The notes: generated by a model not told the origin, from the letters alone. DNA of 64,000 nucleotides from Haematospirillum jordaniae (GCF_001611975.1 NZ_CP014525.1:1046001-1110000); one strand, 5' to 3'. Positions 17,182-26,318 are shown, numbered from the stretch's first letter. Numbers and translations: made by a program.

Positions 17182-17316
17182 GGGTAACACTTCTCCTGTA
17201 AATGCAGTATTGCGTCATCGGGACAGCCTGCACGGACAGATCTTCCGGGCGCGCTTGTGCTGGAGATCCCCCAGAACGGGGTTGAAGGCATTTTCAAGAA
17301 TAGAGGATGCAAACCC

Positions 17317-18237
17317 ATGGCTGACATCTCCCTTACTGCCTCCAGCCGGGCGAACCTGTTGTCACTGCAGTATACGCAGTCTTTGGTCAATCGTACCCAA
17401 GGGCGTCTGTCAACAGGCAAGGCCGTGTCTTCGGTTATCGATGATGCCCTGAAATACTTTCAGGCCAAATCACTCAGTGACCGTTCCCGCGATCTCTCTG
17501 CGCGCAAGGACTCGATTGACCAAGGGATCAACGCCCTGAAGGTGGTGGTCGAGACAACCGAGCGACTTGAGCAGCTGGCTAACCAGATGCGCGGTATTGT
17601 CAACAGTTCGCGTACGGCGACCAAGGAACAGCGGCAGGAATTCACGTCGCAGCTTGGCTCGCTGGCCTGGCAGATCCAGAAGCTGATTGATGATACGTCC
17701 TACCAAGGCCAGAATCTGCTGAATTCCTCAGCGGCCAAGCTGACAGTTTATTTCTCTGAGAAAGCGGACTCAAAGCTGGAGATCAACGGCCTGAACTTCA
17801 ACGCTTCGCGCTTGTTCCGCACGACGATTAATGGCGTGTTGAGTATGAATGTTTCAAAGGCGGGCTTGGGGATTACTGTTCTCCAACGCCTCGGATTTAC
17901 GGCAGCTCTTTCAGTCTATGATCTTTCGGTTGCACCAAATCTGGCCAGCTATAACAACTTTGCCGACAAGGTTACCAACCGGTTGGAACGCACAATCGAC
18001 AACGTGCGCGCCAAGGCGGCATCCTTCGGGGGTGCGGTGGCTATCCTCCAGGTACGTCTGGACTTTACCAAGAACTATACAAACATCCTGTCTGAAGGGT
18101 CTGACAAGCTTGTTCTTGCCGACCTGAACGAGGAAGGCGCAAACCTTTTGGCCCTGCAGACCCGGCAGCAGCTGGGGATTCAGGCGCTGTCGTTCGCCGG
18201 TCAGTCCGAACAGTCGGTGCTGCAGCTCTTCAGGTAG
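17317..18237 (+). CDS. Flagellin
   Basis: A 306-residue flagellin, the filament subunit exported by the flagellar type III system. The N-terminal helical D0/D1 region shows the classic pattern (LSLQYTQSLVNRTQGRLSTGKAV, near residues 15-40; then DSIDQGINALKVVVETTERLEQL). The C-terminal helices (NRLERTIDNVRAKAASFGGA and the final IQALSFAGQSEQSVLQLF) pair with it. The central D2/D3 part is short. ATG 17317 has AGAGGA upstream. It sits divergently beside pseB, in keeping with glycosylation of Ser/Thr in the D1/D2 loops by pseudaminic acid, as in Campylobacter and Aeromonas. A strong terminator follows. Confidence 0.9.
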   Translation: MADISLTASSRANLLSLQYTQSLVNRTQGRLSTGKAVSSVIDDALKYFQAKSLSDRSRDLSARKDSIDQGINALKVVVETTERLEQLANQMRGIVNSSRTATKEQRQEFTSQLGSLAWQIQKLIDDTSYQGQNLLNSSAAKLTVYFSEKADSKLEINGLNFNASRLFRTTINGVLSMNVSKAGLGITVLQRLGFTAALSVYDLSVAPNLASYNNFADKVTNRLERTIDNVRAKAASFGGAVAILQVRLDFTKNYTNILSEGSDKLVLADLNEEGANLLALQTRQQLGIQALSFAGQSEQSVLQLFR

Positions 18238-18263
18238 TGTGCTGTTCCCTTGTTGCATATGGG

Positions 18264-18296
18264 CGGTGCCGGACGAAATAATCCGGCACCGTTTTT
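18264..18296 (+). terminator. Rho-independent terminator of flagellin gene
   Basis: A 10-base-pair GC-rich stem (CGGTGCCGGA at 18264-18273, partner to 18291) with an eight-base loop, followed directly by a run of five T. It lies 27 bases after the flagellin stop. Confidence 0.85.
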
Positions 18297-18383
18297 CTTT
18301 GCCATAGTTTGCAAACGTTTCTTATGGTGATACCCGTTTCCGGGCACAGGTAGTGTTGGCCTGTCCATATGTGGGGTATCAGA

Positions 18384-18704
18384 ATGTCTGTTTACTGGGG
18401 TGTCTTGTTTGTGGCGGTTGTTACCGAGGTGATGTGGGCACTCAGCCTTAAGGCCGTTCAGCAGGAACCTGGGGTTATGACGCTTGGAAGCTGTCTGCTT
18501 CTGACGGTTCTGAATATCGGGCTTTTGTCCTTTGTCATGAGGGGAATCCCGATCGGGACGGCCTATGCAGTCTGGACCGGGTTAGGGGCTGTCGGGGTTG
18601 TTGCCGCCGGAATCATCCTGCACCAAGACCCGCTGACGGTCCGGCGGATTGTCTTTACCGCACTGATTGTCTGCGGAGTCATAGGCTTGAAACTGGAATC
18701 CTGA
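18384..18704 (+). CDS. sugE: SMR-family exporter, SugE/Gdx type (guanidinium exporter-like)
   Basis: A 106-residue, four-helix small multidrug resistance protein of the inner membrane, working as a proton-coupled dimer. The membrane-embedded glutamate is in VAVVTEVMWALSLK (E13 region). The signature IPIGTAYAVWTGLGAVG is that of the SugE/Gdx subgroup, now known to export guanidinium, and not that of EmrE-type multidrug pumps. ATG 18384 gives the usual family length. The 90 or so bases upstream show no obvious pair of ACGR-loop hairpins of a mini-ykkC guanidine riboswitch. The transport assignment rests on subgroup resemblance. Confidence 0.85.
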   Translation: MSVYWGVLFVAVVTEVMWALSLKAVQQEPGVMTLGSCLLLTVLNIGLLSFVMRGIPIGTAYAVWTGLGAVGVVAAGIILHQDPLTVRRIVFTALIVCGVIGLKLES

Positions 18705-18722
18705 CTCACGCACATGTTATCG

Positions 18723-18950
18723 CTATGCGTTGGCTGGCGGGTTTCCTTGGCTGGTGTCCTCAGTCTCAAGCGGGCAGGTCTGGAAACCGAACAGGACGTA
18801 AACCGGGCAGTAGCCGAACACGGCGGTCAGCAGCGGGATCACTCCAACATAGCCCCACACGTCAATGGCCCCGACAAGGGCTGAACCAATCAGTGCAACG
18901 CCTGCAATCAGGCGCAGGGCCCGGTCTATTGTTCCTATGTTGCGTTTCAT
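18723..18950 (-). CDS. DUF2892 small inner-membrane protein (YgaP-like)
   Basis: A 75-residue membrane protein starting MKRNIGTIDRALRLIAG, the standard opening of the DUF2892 family. There are two hydrophobic segments (residues about 12-30 and 32-50) and the conserved FGYCPVYVLFGFQTCPL motif with two cysteines. In other proteins this segment follows a rhodanese domain; here it stands alone. The start overlaps the stop of the upstream exonuclease gene (ATGA), so it is the last gene of that transcript. The role is unknown. Confidence 0.85.
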   Translation of the reverse strand: MKRNIGTIDRALRLIAGVALIGSALVGAIDVWGYVGVIPLLTAVFGYCPVYVLFGFQTCPLETEDTSQGNPPANA

Positions 18951-19585
18951 GATCGTTCTCCGTGTTTCCGCACTGGTTTGCTGTGAAGCTTCACATACAT
19001 CAGGGCCGTCATAACGGCATCGTCCAAGGCATTGTGAGCCTTGAGGCGTGGCAGGTCCAGTGTCTGCATCATGGTATCGAAGCGCAGGTCAACATGCCCC
19101 CTCCACAGGGGATCGTGCCGTGCAATTTCTCTGTCGTAGTAGAGAGAGGATACCTCGATTCGACGATTTGGCAGGCGAATCCCCAGCCATGGTTTCAGCA
19201 GGCGGTTTACCAGCGCAATGTCAAACTCCAAGTAATAACCGACCAGCGGGCGTGTGCCGATAAAATGCAGGAAGCGCGCCATGGCCTCCTGTGGGGCAAA
19301 GCCACCGGCCACATCGGTTTCACGCAGATGGTGGATGCGGATGGCATCGCGGTTTATGGCCCGACCCGGGCGAATGAACAGTTCCAAGCTTCGGCTGGTC
19401 AGGATCCGGTTTCCGCGAATTCGGACCGCAGCCAGCGAGATAATATCATCCTTTTCCCGATCTAGGCCGGTTGTTTCGCAATCAAAGCAGACAACTTCGT
19501 CCGGGTGTTCTGGCCCGAATAGGAAGCGCCACGACAGATCTTTCAGGCAGCGTCTATTCCAGGCATGGCTGAGCAGCGAGAACAC
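18947..19585 (-). CDS. DEDDh 3'-5' exonuclease (DnaQ/epsilon-like)
   Basis: A 212-residue exonuclease of the DnaQ superfamily. ExoI motif FDCETTGLDREKDDIISLA supplies D35 and E37. ExoII is in LVGYYLEFDIALVNRLL, and ExoIII is HNALDDAVMTA with the His and Asp of the DEDDh type. There is no polymerase-binding tail. The gene comes 14 bases after the DUF294 gene and overlaps the DUF2892 gene. In many proteobacteria this exonuclease follows the cNMP/CBS/DUF294 protein and the acetate symporter, so the position is conserved although the link to acetate is unexplained. Confidence 0.88.
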   Translation of the reverse strand: MFSLLSHAWNRRCLKDLSWRFLFGPEHPDEVVCFDCETTGLDREKDDIISLAAVRIRGNRILTSRSLELFIRPGRAINRDAIRIHHLRETDVAGGFAPQEAMARFLHFIGTRPLVGYYLEFDIALVNRLLKPWLGIRLPNRRIEVSSLYYDREIARHDPLWRGHVDLRFDTMMQTLDLPRLKAHNALDDAVMTALMYVKLHSKPVRKHGERS

Positions 19586-19599
19586 AGGATAAGCCTCTC

Positions 19600-21414
19600 C
19601 TAGAATGCATCCAGACGCAGGCGCGTCACCAGGTGATTGCGGAAACGGCGTACAATCGCCAGGGAATCCCGCAGGGCATCGTACTGCAGCTTGCCAAGGG
19701 TCCTAGGATTGATCAGGGTGTCTGTGCCTGCGATATCCGTACCTTTATGGCTAATGCTGGTTCCAAGGCGGAGCTCCATCATGAACTGCAGGGCCTCTAC
19801 CAGTTCATCGGCCAAGTCACGGTCAAGTCTTCCGGTGTCCCGCAGGGTATCAATGCGGTCAAAGGTATTAGTTTCCATGATCCGTCCCTGCAGGGCGAGT
19901 GCCCTGACGCCATGTATAACGGGAAAGATTCCGGCCTTCTTGATATCTAGGGGCTCGCTGCGACTGCCTCCTTGTAGCAGGGTGTTCCACAGACCGCCCC
20001 CGGGGGTATCAAACCACAATACAGGTCGTGCAAAATGGCTGATGAACATGTCGCTGTCGCTGACACGGCTGAAAAGGTCTTCTTTCAGGCTGTGCAGCAA
20101 CAACGGGGACCCGGCAACCGGTTGTGCATCCAAGAATGCGGCTAGGTTGATGAAGCTTTGTTCGTTGGGTTGATCTATCCACTGGAATAGGTTGTCGCGG
20201 AAGGCGGAACAGGTTTTCCGCCATTGGGGATTGGAGACCATGATGTTGCCGGGGCAGGGTGGCCATCCAAACTGGATCATGCCTTCGGTAAAGCGCTGAC
20301 ACAGGGATTCCAGTGTATCCGGATCAATGCTGTCCTCGACAATTAGGGCATTGTCTTGGTCGGTCCGGGCCATTTGTTCGCCACGTCCTTCTGATCCCAT
20401 CACAATCAGGCAGCTTTTTTCCCCAAGTTCCGGCTCGGCCAGAAACTGGAAAAGGCGTCTTTGCAGCTTGCGCGAAAGGTCCGATACCATTTCAGCAATA
20501 AAGCGAACCTTGACCCCTGAGCCATGCAATCCCCTTAACAGGGGATCAAATGACCGAGCGGCCTTGTCTAGGGTATCAACAGAGTCAGCTCGCTCGATCT
20601 GAATGGCAACCAGATGGGAATGACTGGACATGTAGCCAAGCAGATCGATTAATTCCAAGACACCGATAACATGGCCGTCATGAAGGACAGGCAGCCGGCG
20701 CACACCGTGCTTAGTCATTATGACCTGGGCATTGAACAGGAAGTCATCGGCACGGACGGTGATTGTTCCGAAGCTTGCGCATTGTTCGACCGGTGTATCC
20801 AATAGTTTCTGTTCAATCAGAACCGCTTCGCGGATATCGCTGCCGGACAGAATGCCAATGCGACCATCTGCGTGTTTTACCAACAGGCTGGTGGCGTGGT
20901 TTTTCTTCATCATCAGTGCGGCATCGCGCAGCCCCGTTGCGCCATCGGCAAAAACGGGTGGATGCAGGTAGGCATCACCGACCTTGGCAACCATAAAGGC
21001 AGCCATGCCCCTGTTAGTCCGGGCTTCGGCACGAGCCAGAAGACGTTCGCTGACCGATGCGGTGAAATACCGTTCAAAGGGCAGGTTACTGCGGCACAGA
21101 TCCAGCAGAAGCTGGCGCGGAAGTGTATAGGCCAGCGTTTCTTCCTGTGCCTCGCATACAGGGGACGCGCGTCCCCGGATCAAGGTCATGGCACCTACGC
21201 AGTCCCCCGGTCCGTGGACGGTGACCAAGGTGTCACCGTCATATTCCGTGACAATGCCCTTCATGATGACAAACAGATGGTCTTGTGCCGTGTCTGGCGA
21301 TGTCAGGCGTTCACCGGGCTGGAAGTAGGCAATGTCGGCTGCGCGCGCCACTTTCTCCCGTCCCGGGGTGTCCAGAAGGTCAAATGGCGGCATGGAAAAA
21401 TCAAAGGCACTCAT
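19600..21414 (-). CDS. cNMP-binding / CBS / DUF294 nucleotidyltransferase-like protein
   Basis: About 604 residues in four parts. These are a cyclic-nucleotide-binding-like beta barrel (about 10-120, with VHGPGDCVGAMTLIRGRAS), a CBS pair (about 150-270, including SLLVKHADGRIGILSGSDIR and RRLPVLHDGHVIGVLELIDL), a DUF294 nucleotidyltransferase core with GSEGRGEQMARTDQDNALI (Gly-Ser and the Asp-x-Asp-like pair), and the DUF294 C-terminal helical domain. Such proteins resemble GlnD-type signal transferases, but the substrate is not known. The first Met of MSAFDF is used; a GTG five codons earlier is possible. It lies between the actP terminator and the exonuclease gene. Confidence 0.85.
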   Translation of the reverse strand: MSAFDFSMPPFDLLDTPGREKVARAADIAYFQPGERLTSPDTAQDHLFVIMKGIVTEYDGDTLVTVHGPGDCVGAMTLIRGRASPVCEAQEETLAYTLPRQLLLDLCRSNLPFERYFTASVSERLLARAEARTNRGMAAFMVAKVGDAYLHPPVFADGATGLRDAALMMKKNHATSLLVKHADGRIGILSGSDIREAVLIEQKLLDTPVEQCASFGTITVRADDFLFNAQVIMTKHGVRRLPVLHDGHVIGVLELIDLLGYMSSHSHLVAIQIERADSVDTLDKAARSFDPLLRGLHGSGVKVRFIAEMVSDLSRKLQRRLFQFLAEPELGEKSCLIVMGSEGRGEQMARTDQDNALIVEDSIDPDTLESLCQRFTEGMIQFGWPPCPGNIMVSNPQWRKTCSAFRDNLFQWIDQPNEQSFINLAAFLDAQPVAGSPLLLHSLKEDLFSRVSDSDMFISHFARPVLWFDTPGGGLWNTLLQGGSRSEPLDIKKAGIFPVIHGVRALALQGRIMETNTFDRIDTLRDTGRLDRDLADELVEALQFMMELRLGTSISHKGTDIAGTDTLINPRTLGKLQYDALRDSLAIVRRFRNHLVTRLRLDAF

Positions 21415-21451
21415 CGGGCCTGTATCCACAACATCAGGCGGGTTTACGGAT

Positions 21452-21492
21452 GAAAAAGCCCCCGGCGTGCCTTGTGTGCATCCCGGGGGCTT
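21452..21492 (-). terminator. Rho-independent terminator of yjcH-actP
   Basis: A perfect ten-base stem (AAGCCCCCGG at 21456-21465 pairing with 21483-21492) with a 17-base loop. On the minus strand it is followed by CTTTTTC. It sits just downstream of the actP stop. Confidence 0.85.
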
Positions 21493-21515
21493 CCGTTTTG
21501 CCGGGGCTCTTGTCC

Positions 21516-23189
21516 CTAGTGCTTGGACGCCCCCTCTGCGCCCAAGCCGGTTTGTGAACGGACATACTGGTCTTCAAAGGCCTCCATTTCGGCTGCGGCC
21601 GTAGCGGAAGCGTCCATCTTCGACATAATCCATGCGACCAAGAACGCCAGAGGCATGGAAATGATGGCCGGGTTGCTGTACGGGAAAATGGCAGCAGGAT
21701 GTCCCAGAACCGTTTTCCAGACCGGTGGGCCCAGCACAACAAGAACCGTGGCGCATATCAGCCCGGAGAAGCCGCCATAAAAGGCCCCTTTTGTCGTTAA
21801 CCCTTTCCAGAACATCGACAGGAAGAGAACCGGGAAATTGGCGGATGCCGCAACCGAAAACGCCAAGCCAACCATGAAAGCTATATTTTGGCTTTCGAAG
21901 GCAATGCCCAGCAGGATTGCAATAACTCCCAGGCACAGGGTCGTGATCTTGGACACCCTGATCTCGTCCGCTTCCTCGGCTTTCCCGTCGCGGAAGACCG
22001 AAGCATACAGATCATGGGAAACGGCCGAGGCACCAGACAGGGTCAACCCGGCGACAACGGCCAAGATTGTGGCAAAGGCAACCGCAGAGATAAAGCCCAA
22101 GAAGACATCCCCCCCGACCGCAGCGGCCAGATGAATGGCGGCCATGTTCGATCCGCCCTTGATCCCTTTTCCGTCTGCGGCCATGAACTCCGGATGCCCA
22201 AGAACCAAAACGATGGCCCCGAACCCGATGATGAAGGTCAGAATGTAGAAGTAACCGATGAATCCGGTCGCATAGAACACGGATTTGCGGGCTTCCTTGG
22301 CATCCGAGACAGTAAAGAATCGCATGAGGATGTGGGGCAGCCCCGCAGTTCCGAACATCAGGGCAATGCCCAGCGATATGGCATCAATCGGGTCGGCGAC
22401 CAGACCACCGGGGGCCATCAGCGCTTTGCCCTTTGGGCTGTTAGCCACAGCGCGCGCGAACATTTCTTCCGGTGAAAATCCAACGGTGGCGAGCACCATG
22501 ACGGCCATGAAGGTTGCCCCTGACAACAGCAAGACAGCCTTGATGATCTGGACCCACGTTGTGGCCAGCATGCCGCCGAACATGACGTAGGCCACCATCA
22601 GAATGCCAACCACAGCGACGGCAAGGCTGTAGTCCAGACCAAAAAGCAGCTGGATCAGCTTGCCGGCTCCGACCATCTGGGCAATTAGGTACAGGATGAC
22701 AACAACCAATGTTCCGGATGCGGCCATGGACCGGACCGGTGTTTGCTGGAGCCGGAACGATGCGACATCGGCAAAGGTGTATTTACCCAAGTTGCGCAGG
22801 CGTTCAGCCACCAGAAACAGGATGATCGGCCATCCGACAAGGAAGCCGATCGAGTAGATCAGGCCATCAAAGCCCGATGTAAACACCAAGCCTGCAATCC
22901 CCAAGAACGAGGCTGCGGACATGTAGTCACCGGCAATGGCCAGACCATTTTGGAAGCCGGTGATACCTCCTCCTGCAGCATAGAAATCCTTAGCCGACTT
23001 TGTGCGTTTGGCTGCCCAGTATGTAATACCGAGTGTCGCTGCAACAAAGGCAAGAAACATGGCAATTGCGGTCCAGTTGGTCGCTTGTTTCTGGACAGCA
23101 CCGTCAACGGACCCAGCCCCCAAGGCTGCGGATGCAGCCAGAACAAGGGGGCAGGCAAGCAGGAGGGAAAAGCCGGAACGATGCAACAT
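21516..23189 (-). CDS. actP: Cation/acetate symporter ActP
   Basis: A 557-residue sodium:solute symporter with about 13 membrane helices after an N-terminal signal-like segment (FSLLLACPLVLAASAALGAG). Signature stretches are AKDFYAAGGGITGFQNGLAIAGDYMSAASFLG (part), AIHLAAAVGGDVFLGF and VAGLTLSGASAVSHDLYA, all typical of ActP, which imports acetate and other short carboxylates with a cation. The ATG shares a TGATG junction with the preceding DUF485 gene, the normal yjcH-actP arrangement. A strong terminator follows. Confidence 0.95.
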   Translation of the reverse strand: MLHRSGFSLLLACPLVLAASAALGAGSVDGAVQKQATNWTAIAMFLAFVAATLGITYWAAKRTKSAKDFYAAGGGITGFQNGLAIAGDYMSAASFLGIAGLVFTSGFDGLIYSIGFLVGWPIILFLVAERLRNLGKYTFADVASFRLQQTPVRSMAASGTLVVVILYLIAQMVGAGKLIQLLFGLDYSLAVAVVGILMVAYVMFGGMLATTWVQIIKAVLLLSGATFMAVMVLATVGFSPEEMFARAVANSPKGKALMAPGGLVADPIDAISLGIALMFGTAGLPHILMRFFTVSDAKEARKSVFYATGFIGYFYILTFIIGFGAIVLVLGHPEFMAADGKGIKGGSNMAAIHLAAAVGGDVFLGFISAVAFATILAVVAGLTLSGASAVSHDLYASVFRDGKAEEADEIRVSKITTLCLGVIAILLGIAFESQNIAFMVGLAFSVAASANFPVLFLSMFWKGLTTKGAFYGGFSGLICATVLVVLGPPVWKTVLGHPAAIFPYSNPAIISMPLAFLVAWIMSKMDASATAAAEMEAFEDQYVRSQTGLGAEGASKH

Positions 23190-23497
23190 CAGCGGGATTC
23201 CTCCACAATCTGGCGGGTCAGGTCATCGTATTCGCTATTGGCTCGGGCAACATAGATCCCTGTCAGGACAAAGGCGGACACGATAACACCAATTCCTATG
23301 GGAATCCCGACTGTTGTAACGCCTTTATCCGAAATGGGAATCCCGAACAGGGATGGAGAGAAGGCAATAACAGCAATAAAGCCGAAGTATATGGCCAGCA
23401 TGATTACCGAAAGAATCCATGCAAAACGGGTGCGCCGTGTGCAGAGATCGTGAAATTTTGGATTGGATCGAACTTTCTCGTACACTGTGCTGGACAC
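23189..23497 (-). CDS. yjcH: DUF485 inner-membrane protein (YjcH)
   Basis: A 102-residue DUF485 protein with two membrane helices (about residues 22-45 and 58-80) and the family opening YEKVRSNPKFHDLCTRRTRFAW. A longer frame reaches 23587. The GTG at 23497 is preferred because GGGAGGAA stands five bases upstream and it gives the usual family length. The stop overlaps the actP start by one base. YjcH always accompanies ActP, probably as a helper; its exact role is not established. Confidence 0.9.
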   Translation of the reverse strand: MSSTVYEKVRSNPKFHDLCTRRTRFAWILSVIMLAIYFGFIAVIAFSPSLFGIPISDKGVTTVGIPIGIGVIVSAFVLTGIYVARANSEYDDLTRQIVEESR

Positions 23498-23932
23498 GAT
23501 ATTCCTCCCGTTTTCTACTGCATCGTATTTCCTGGTCCATCTTGGTTTGTAAAAACTGGCTGCGATATGCCGCGTCGATTGCGGCACTGAGCACAGCTTG
23601 TTATTCGACTCTGATTACCCCTATAGCGTGCATGGTTCAATCAAGATATCGTGAATAGGCAAGAATTCCACAACAAAATATGCAAGAGACTCTGGTTCAG
23701 GTTGCATTTGTTGACCGGAGTGTTCCAGGAAGAGATAAAAAGGACAGGCGCGGACGTTATGTATTGTCTGTATTGGTCTGGTGCCAGTGTTTCATGACTA
23801 CCGCATTTTTTCTCTGATTATCACGTTAACGCGTGCACCAGAGACCGTTATGCTTATGCGGTCATGACGTCATACAGGCCCGGATGACGCTGCCTACTTT
23901 CGTGACGGCAAGGGCCATCCGGGTCATGTTTC
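23498..23932. other. Intergenic region upstream of yjcH-actP
   Basis: About 435 bases between the yjcH start and the end of the EamA gene, both minus strand. It should contain the acetate-operon promoter and the EamA 3' end. Open frames here are short and unsupported. I see no RNA gene, repeat or clear terminator. Confidence 0.35.
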
Positions 23933-24853
23933 TTATGAGGATGGTTTTGTTTCCGGGGAGACAGACGGGAGAGGGTCTGTGCGGATTTCTTCCGTTTTCC
24001 GGTTTGCGTGCAGGGCTTGTCTCCACAAGATGGTCCCGACACCCGTAAGGGTAAGGAGGGCACCACCAACCTTCCACGCGGTTACATCCTCTCCAAGTAG
24101 CAGGACACCAACAGTCATCCCGACAACGGGATTAAGCAGGGAGAAGGGGACAACATGGCTGACCGGGTATCGATGCAACAGCCAGTACCACAGGCCATAT
24201 GCGATAATCGATGACGCGACCGCTGTATAAAGAAGGGCAATCCAAGTTTGGTATCCGGCAGATGTGATGGCTTGTATCTGCCCTTCCTCGGTCAACCAGG
24301 ACCATAGGGCGGTTTGCGGGAAGGCAAACAGGCTCATCCAGCCGGACAGGGCAATCGGGTTAACGGTAATAGTTTTCTTGACCATCAGGTTGGATACCGC
24401 CCACGCAAAAGCCGAGATGATCAGCAACAAGGCTGGAGCAAGCGCGGGGACATTGGGTTCGCCGGCCAGAAGGGCTGCGCCGGAGAAAGCAACAACCAAC
24501 CCTCCTATACGCCAGGGACCAAGCTTTTCGCGGTACACAATGACACCAAGAAGGGCAGAAAATGGAACACCCAACTGGAGCAGGATACCGGTTGTTCCGG
24601 CGCTTATATCCGCCATGCCGATAAACAGCAGGGCAAAGTGGAGTGTGCCCAGTGTGAAGGAAAGCAGGATAACATCACGCAACGCATTCAGCGGGATACG
24701 CAGAAAAGGAACGACCAGAAGGGCGACTAGGCCAAAGCGCAGCGTGACCAGAAGGATGGGGGGGAAGTCTGCAAGTCCGGTTTTGACGGCAACAAAGTTC
24801 AGGCCCCACAAAACCTGAACCAACAGGGCAAGAAAGATGTCAACAGGGCGCAC
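23933..24853 (-). CDS. EamA/DMT-family transporter
   Basis: A 306-residue drug/metabolite transporter with ten predicted membrane helices in two EamA repeats (residues about 5-135 and 145-280). The N-terminal LALLVQVLWGLNFVAVKTGL and the second-repeat signature YGLWYWLLHRYPVSHVVPFSLLNPV resemble the O-acetylserine/cysteine exporter EamA (YdeD) group. The substrate cannot be fixed from sequence. It lies 39 bases downstream of the DjlA-like gene on the same strand and may be co-transcribed with it. Confidence 0.85.
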   Translation of the reverse strand: MRPVDIFLALLVQVLWGLNFVAVKTGLADFPPILLVTLRFGLVALLVVPFLRIPLNALRDVILLSFTLGTLHFALLFIGMADISAGTTGILLQLGVPFSALLGVIVYREKLGPWRIGGLVVAFSGAALLAGEPNVPALAPALLLIISAFAWAVSNLMVKKTITVNPIALSGWMSLFAFPQTALWSWLTEEGQIQAITSAGYQTWIALLYTAVASSIIAYGLWYWLLHRYPVSHVVPFSLLNPVVGMTVGVLLLGEDVTAWKVGGALLTLTGVGTILWRQALHANRKTEEIRTDPLPSVSPETKPSS

Positions 24854-24892
24854 GAAAAAAACTCCGCAAAACGGGAATGTGGGATCTGGAAG

Positions 24893-25654
24893 TTAACGAC
24901 GCAGGCCACGATGGCGGGCAATCTCATCCCATGCTGCGTTGATGGACGCCATGCGTACACCGGCTGCGGCTACATCGGCCGCGCTTGCACCCCGTGCCAT
25001 CAGGGCATCGGGATGATTTGTGCGTAACAGGGTTCGGTAGGCCTTGCGCACCGTGTCATCGTCGTCATTATTTTGGACGCCAAGCGTGGAATAGGCTTCA
25101 TGCAGCCCCATTCCAGTACCGCCGGGCATCGTGCCAGGCCGACGTCCCAAGGCAGCTGCCATTGTGTCCAGCGCTTCCTGAACTGTGGCTGAAGGTTTTC
25201 CTTCGCAGGCCGAAAAAGCACCCAAAGCGGCAAGAAGGGCATCGGCCCTGTCGGGGTCGTTGTCCAGAAGAACAGCCAGTCCCCGCAGCAGGGGGAGCGG
25301 AAGCTCAGGCATATCATAGCCCCGGGCGAACAGGGCAAGAGCGGTTTCTCTGTCCTGAGGTGCCAATGACAGGACCCGGAACAAGGCCATTTGCCCCCGC
25401 TCGTGGTTCCAGCCAGACAACCTGGCCAAATGACCGGACAGGATCAGCAGGGCTGCTGACAGGGCAGTGTCGGTTGTTCCGGCCTGGAACTGGCGCAGGG
25501 ACACTTCGGCAATGCGGAAGAATCCCAGAGGATCAAAGGCGCGGAAGACGCCTTGGCGGTCCCAGAAAAAGTGGCCAAAAGACGCCCCCAAGAGAGCGCC
25601 AAGCGGTCCCCCGGTCATCAGTCCCGCCATTCCACCGAATACCTTGCCCCACAT
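24893..25654 (-). CDS. DjlA/TerB-like protein with C-terminal J domain
   Basis: A protein of about 253 residues. A glycine-rich amphipathic N-terminus (MWGKVFGGMAGLMTGGPLG) that could insert in membrane is followed by a TerB-like helical domain (about 50-165) and a C-terminal J domain with the conserved HPD (TNHPDALMARG), which would stimulate a DnaK partner. This matches DjlA-type co-chaperones of alphaproteobacteria. The open frame extends upstream but would cover the start of the divergent editing gene. ATG 25654 aligns with the family N-terminus; ATG 25687 is the alternative. No nearby dnaK. Confidence 0.82.
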   Translation of the reverse strand: MWGKVFGGMAGLMTGGPLGALLGASFGHFFWDRQGVFRAFDPLGFFRIAEVSLRQFQAGTTDTALSAALLILSGHLARLSGWNHERGQMALFRVLSLAPQDRETALALFARGYDMPELPLPLLRGLAVLLDNDPDRADALLAALGAFSACEGKPSATVQEALDTMAAALGRRPGTMPGGTGMGLHEAYSTLGVQNNDDDDTVRKAYRTLLRTNHPDALMARGASAADVAAAGVRMASINAAWDEIARHRGLRR

Positions 25655-25772
25655 TGCTCCAGTCCATCGTATGCGCCCGGTCACCATGTCCCTTGACCGA
25701 CGTGCCGTCAAGACGGCACGATTTTTCTTTTGTGCAGGACAGGTAGCGTTTTTTGTCAGTACTGGAGGTTTT

Positions 25773-26318
25773 ATGACATCTTTTATATCCCGGGCGGAGC
25801 TGTTTACCTTTCTGGACCACCTTGGAATCAAGACTACCACCCGGGAGCATGCCCCGGTTTTTACCGTGGAGGATGGGGCTGAGTGCTGGGCTGATATCCC
25901 CGGCGTGCATTGCAAGAACCTGTTTCTGCGGGATGCCGGTCGTCAGAACTGGCTTTTGGTTGCCCCAGTACAGCGCCGGATTGATCTAAAGACCTTGCCT
26001 GATCGCATTGGGTCAAAGCGGCTGTCCTTTGGTTCAGCGGATCGCTTGTGGGCAACCCTTGGGGTGCGCCCGGGGTCGGTTACGCCGTTTGCCCTTCTCA
26101 ATGATCGTCAGGAGCAATCCGTGCGTGTGGTTCTGGATGCCTGGATGATGCAGCAACCCCTGCTGAACTTTCATCCCCTAGAGAATACGGCAACAACGAC
26201 CATTGCTGCATCGGATCTGCGTCGTTTTCTGAAGTCCTGCGGACACGTGGTGTCGTTGGCTGTGCTGGATCCGCAGGCCGTTAACCGCGTCAGCGCGCCG
26301 GCCTGCGATACGATCTAG
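25773..26318 (+). CDS. YbaK/ProX-type prolyl-tRNA editing deacylase
   Basis: A 181-residue stand-alone aminoacyl-tRNA editing protein of the YbaK/ProX(PrdX) family, which hydrolyses Ala-tRNA(Pro) or similar mischarged tRNA. Family features are the early EHAPVFTVEDG, the CKNLFLRDAGRQNWLL core with the conserved lysine, and SVTPFALLND near residue 110. GGAGG lies five bases before ATG 25773, settling the start against the much longer open frame. The 3' end overlaps queF convergently by four bases. Confidence 0.88.
   Translation: MTSFISRAELFTFLDHLGIKTTTREHAPVFTVEDGAECWADIPGVHCKNLFLRDAGRQNWLLVAPVQRRIDLKTLPDRIGSKRLSFGSADRLWATLGVRPGSVTPFALLNDRQEQSVRVVLDAWMMQQPLLNFHPLENTATTTIAASDLRRFLKSCGHVVSLAVLDPQAVNRVSAPACDTI

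Noticed and set aside
17100..17200. Sigma-54 promoter (GG-N10-GC) before flagellin
   Set aside because: The nearest GG and GC pairs have the wrong spacing (8 or 15 bases).
25467..25772. 5' extension of the YbaK-like open frame
   Set aside because: It is antisense to the DjlA-like gene; the strong GGAGG before ATG 25773 decides the start.
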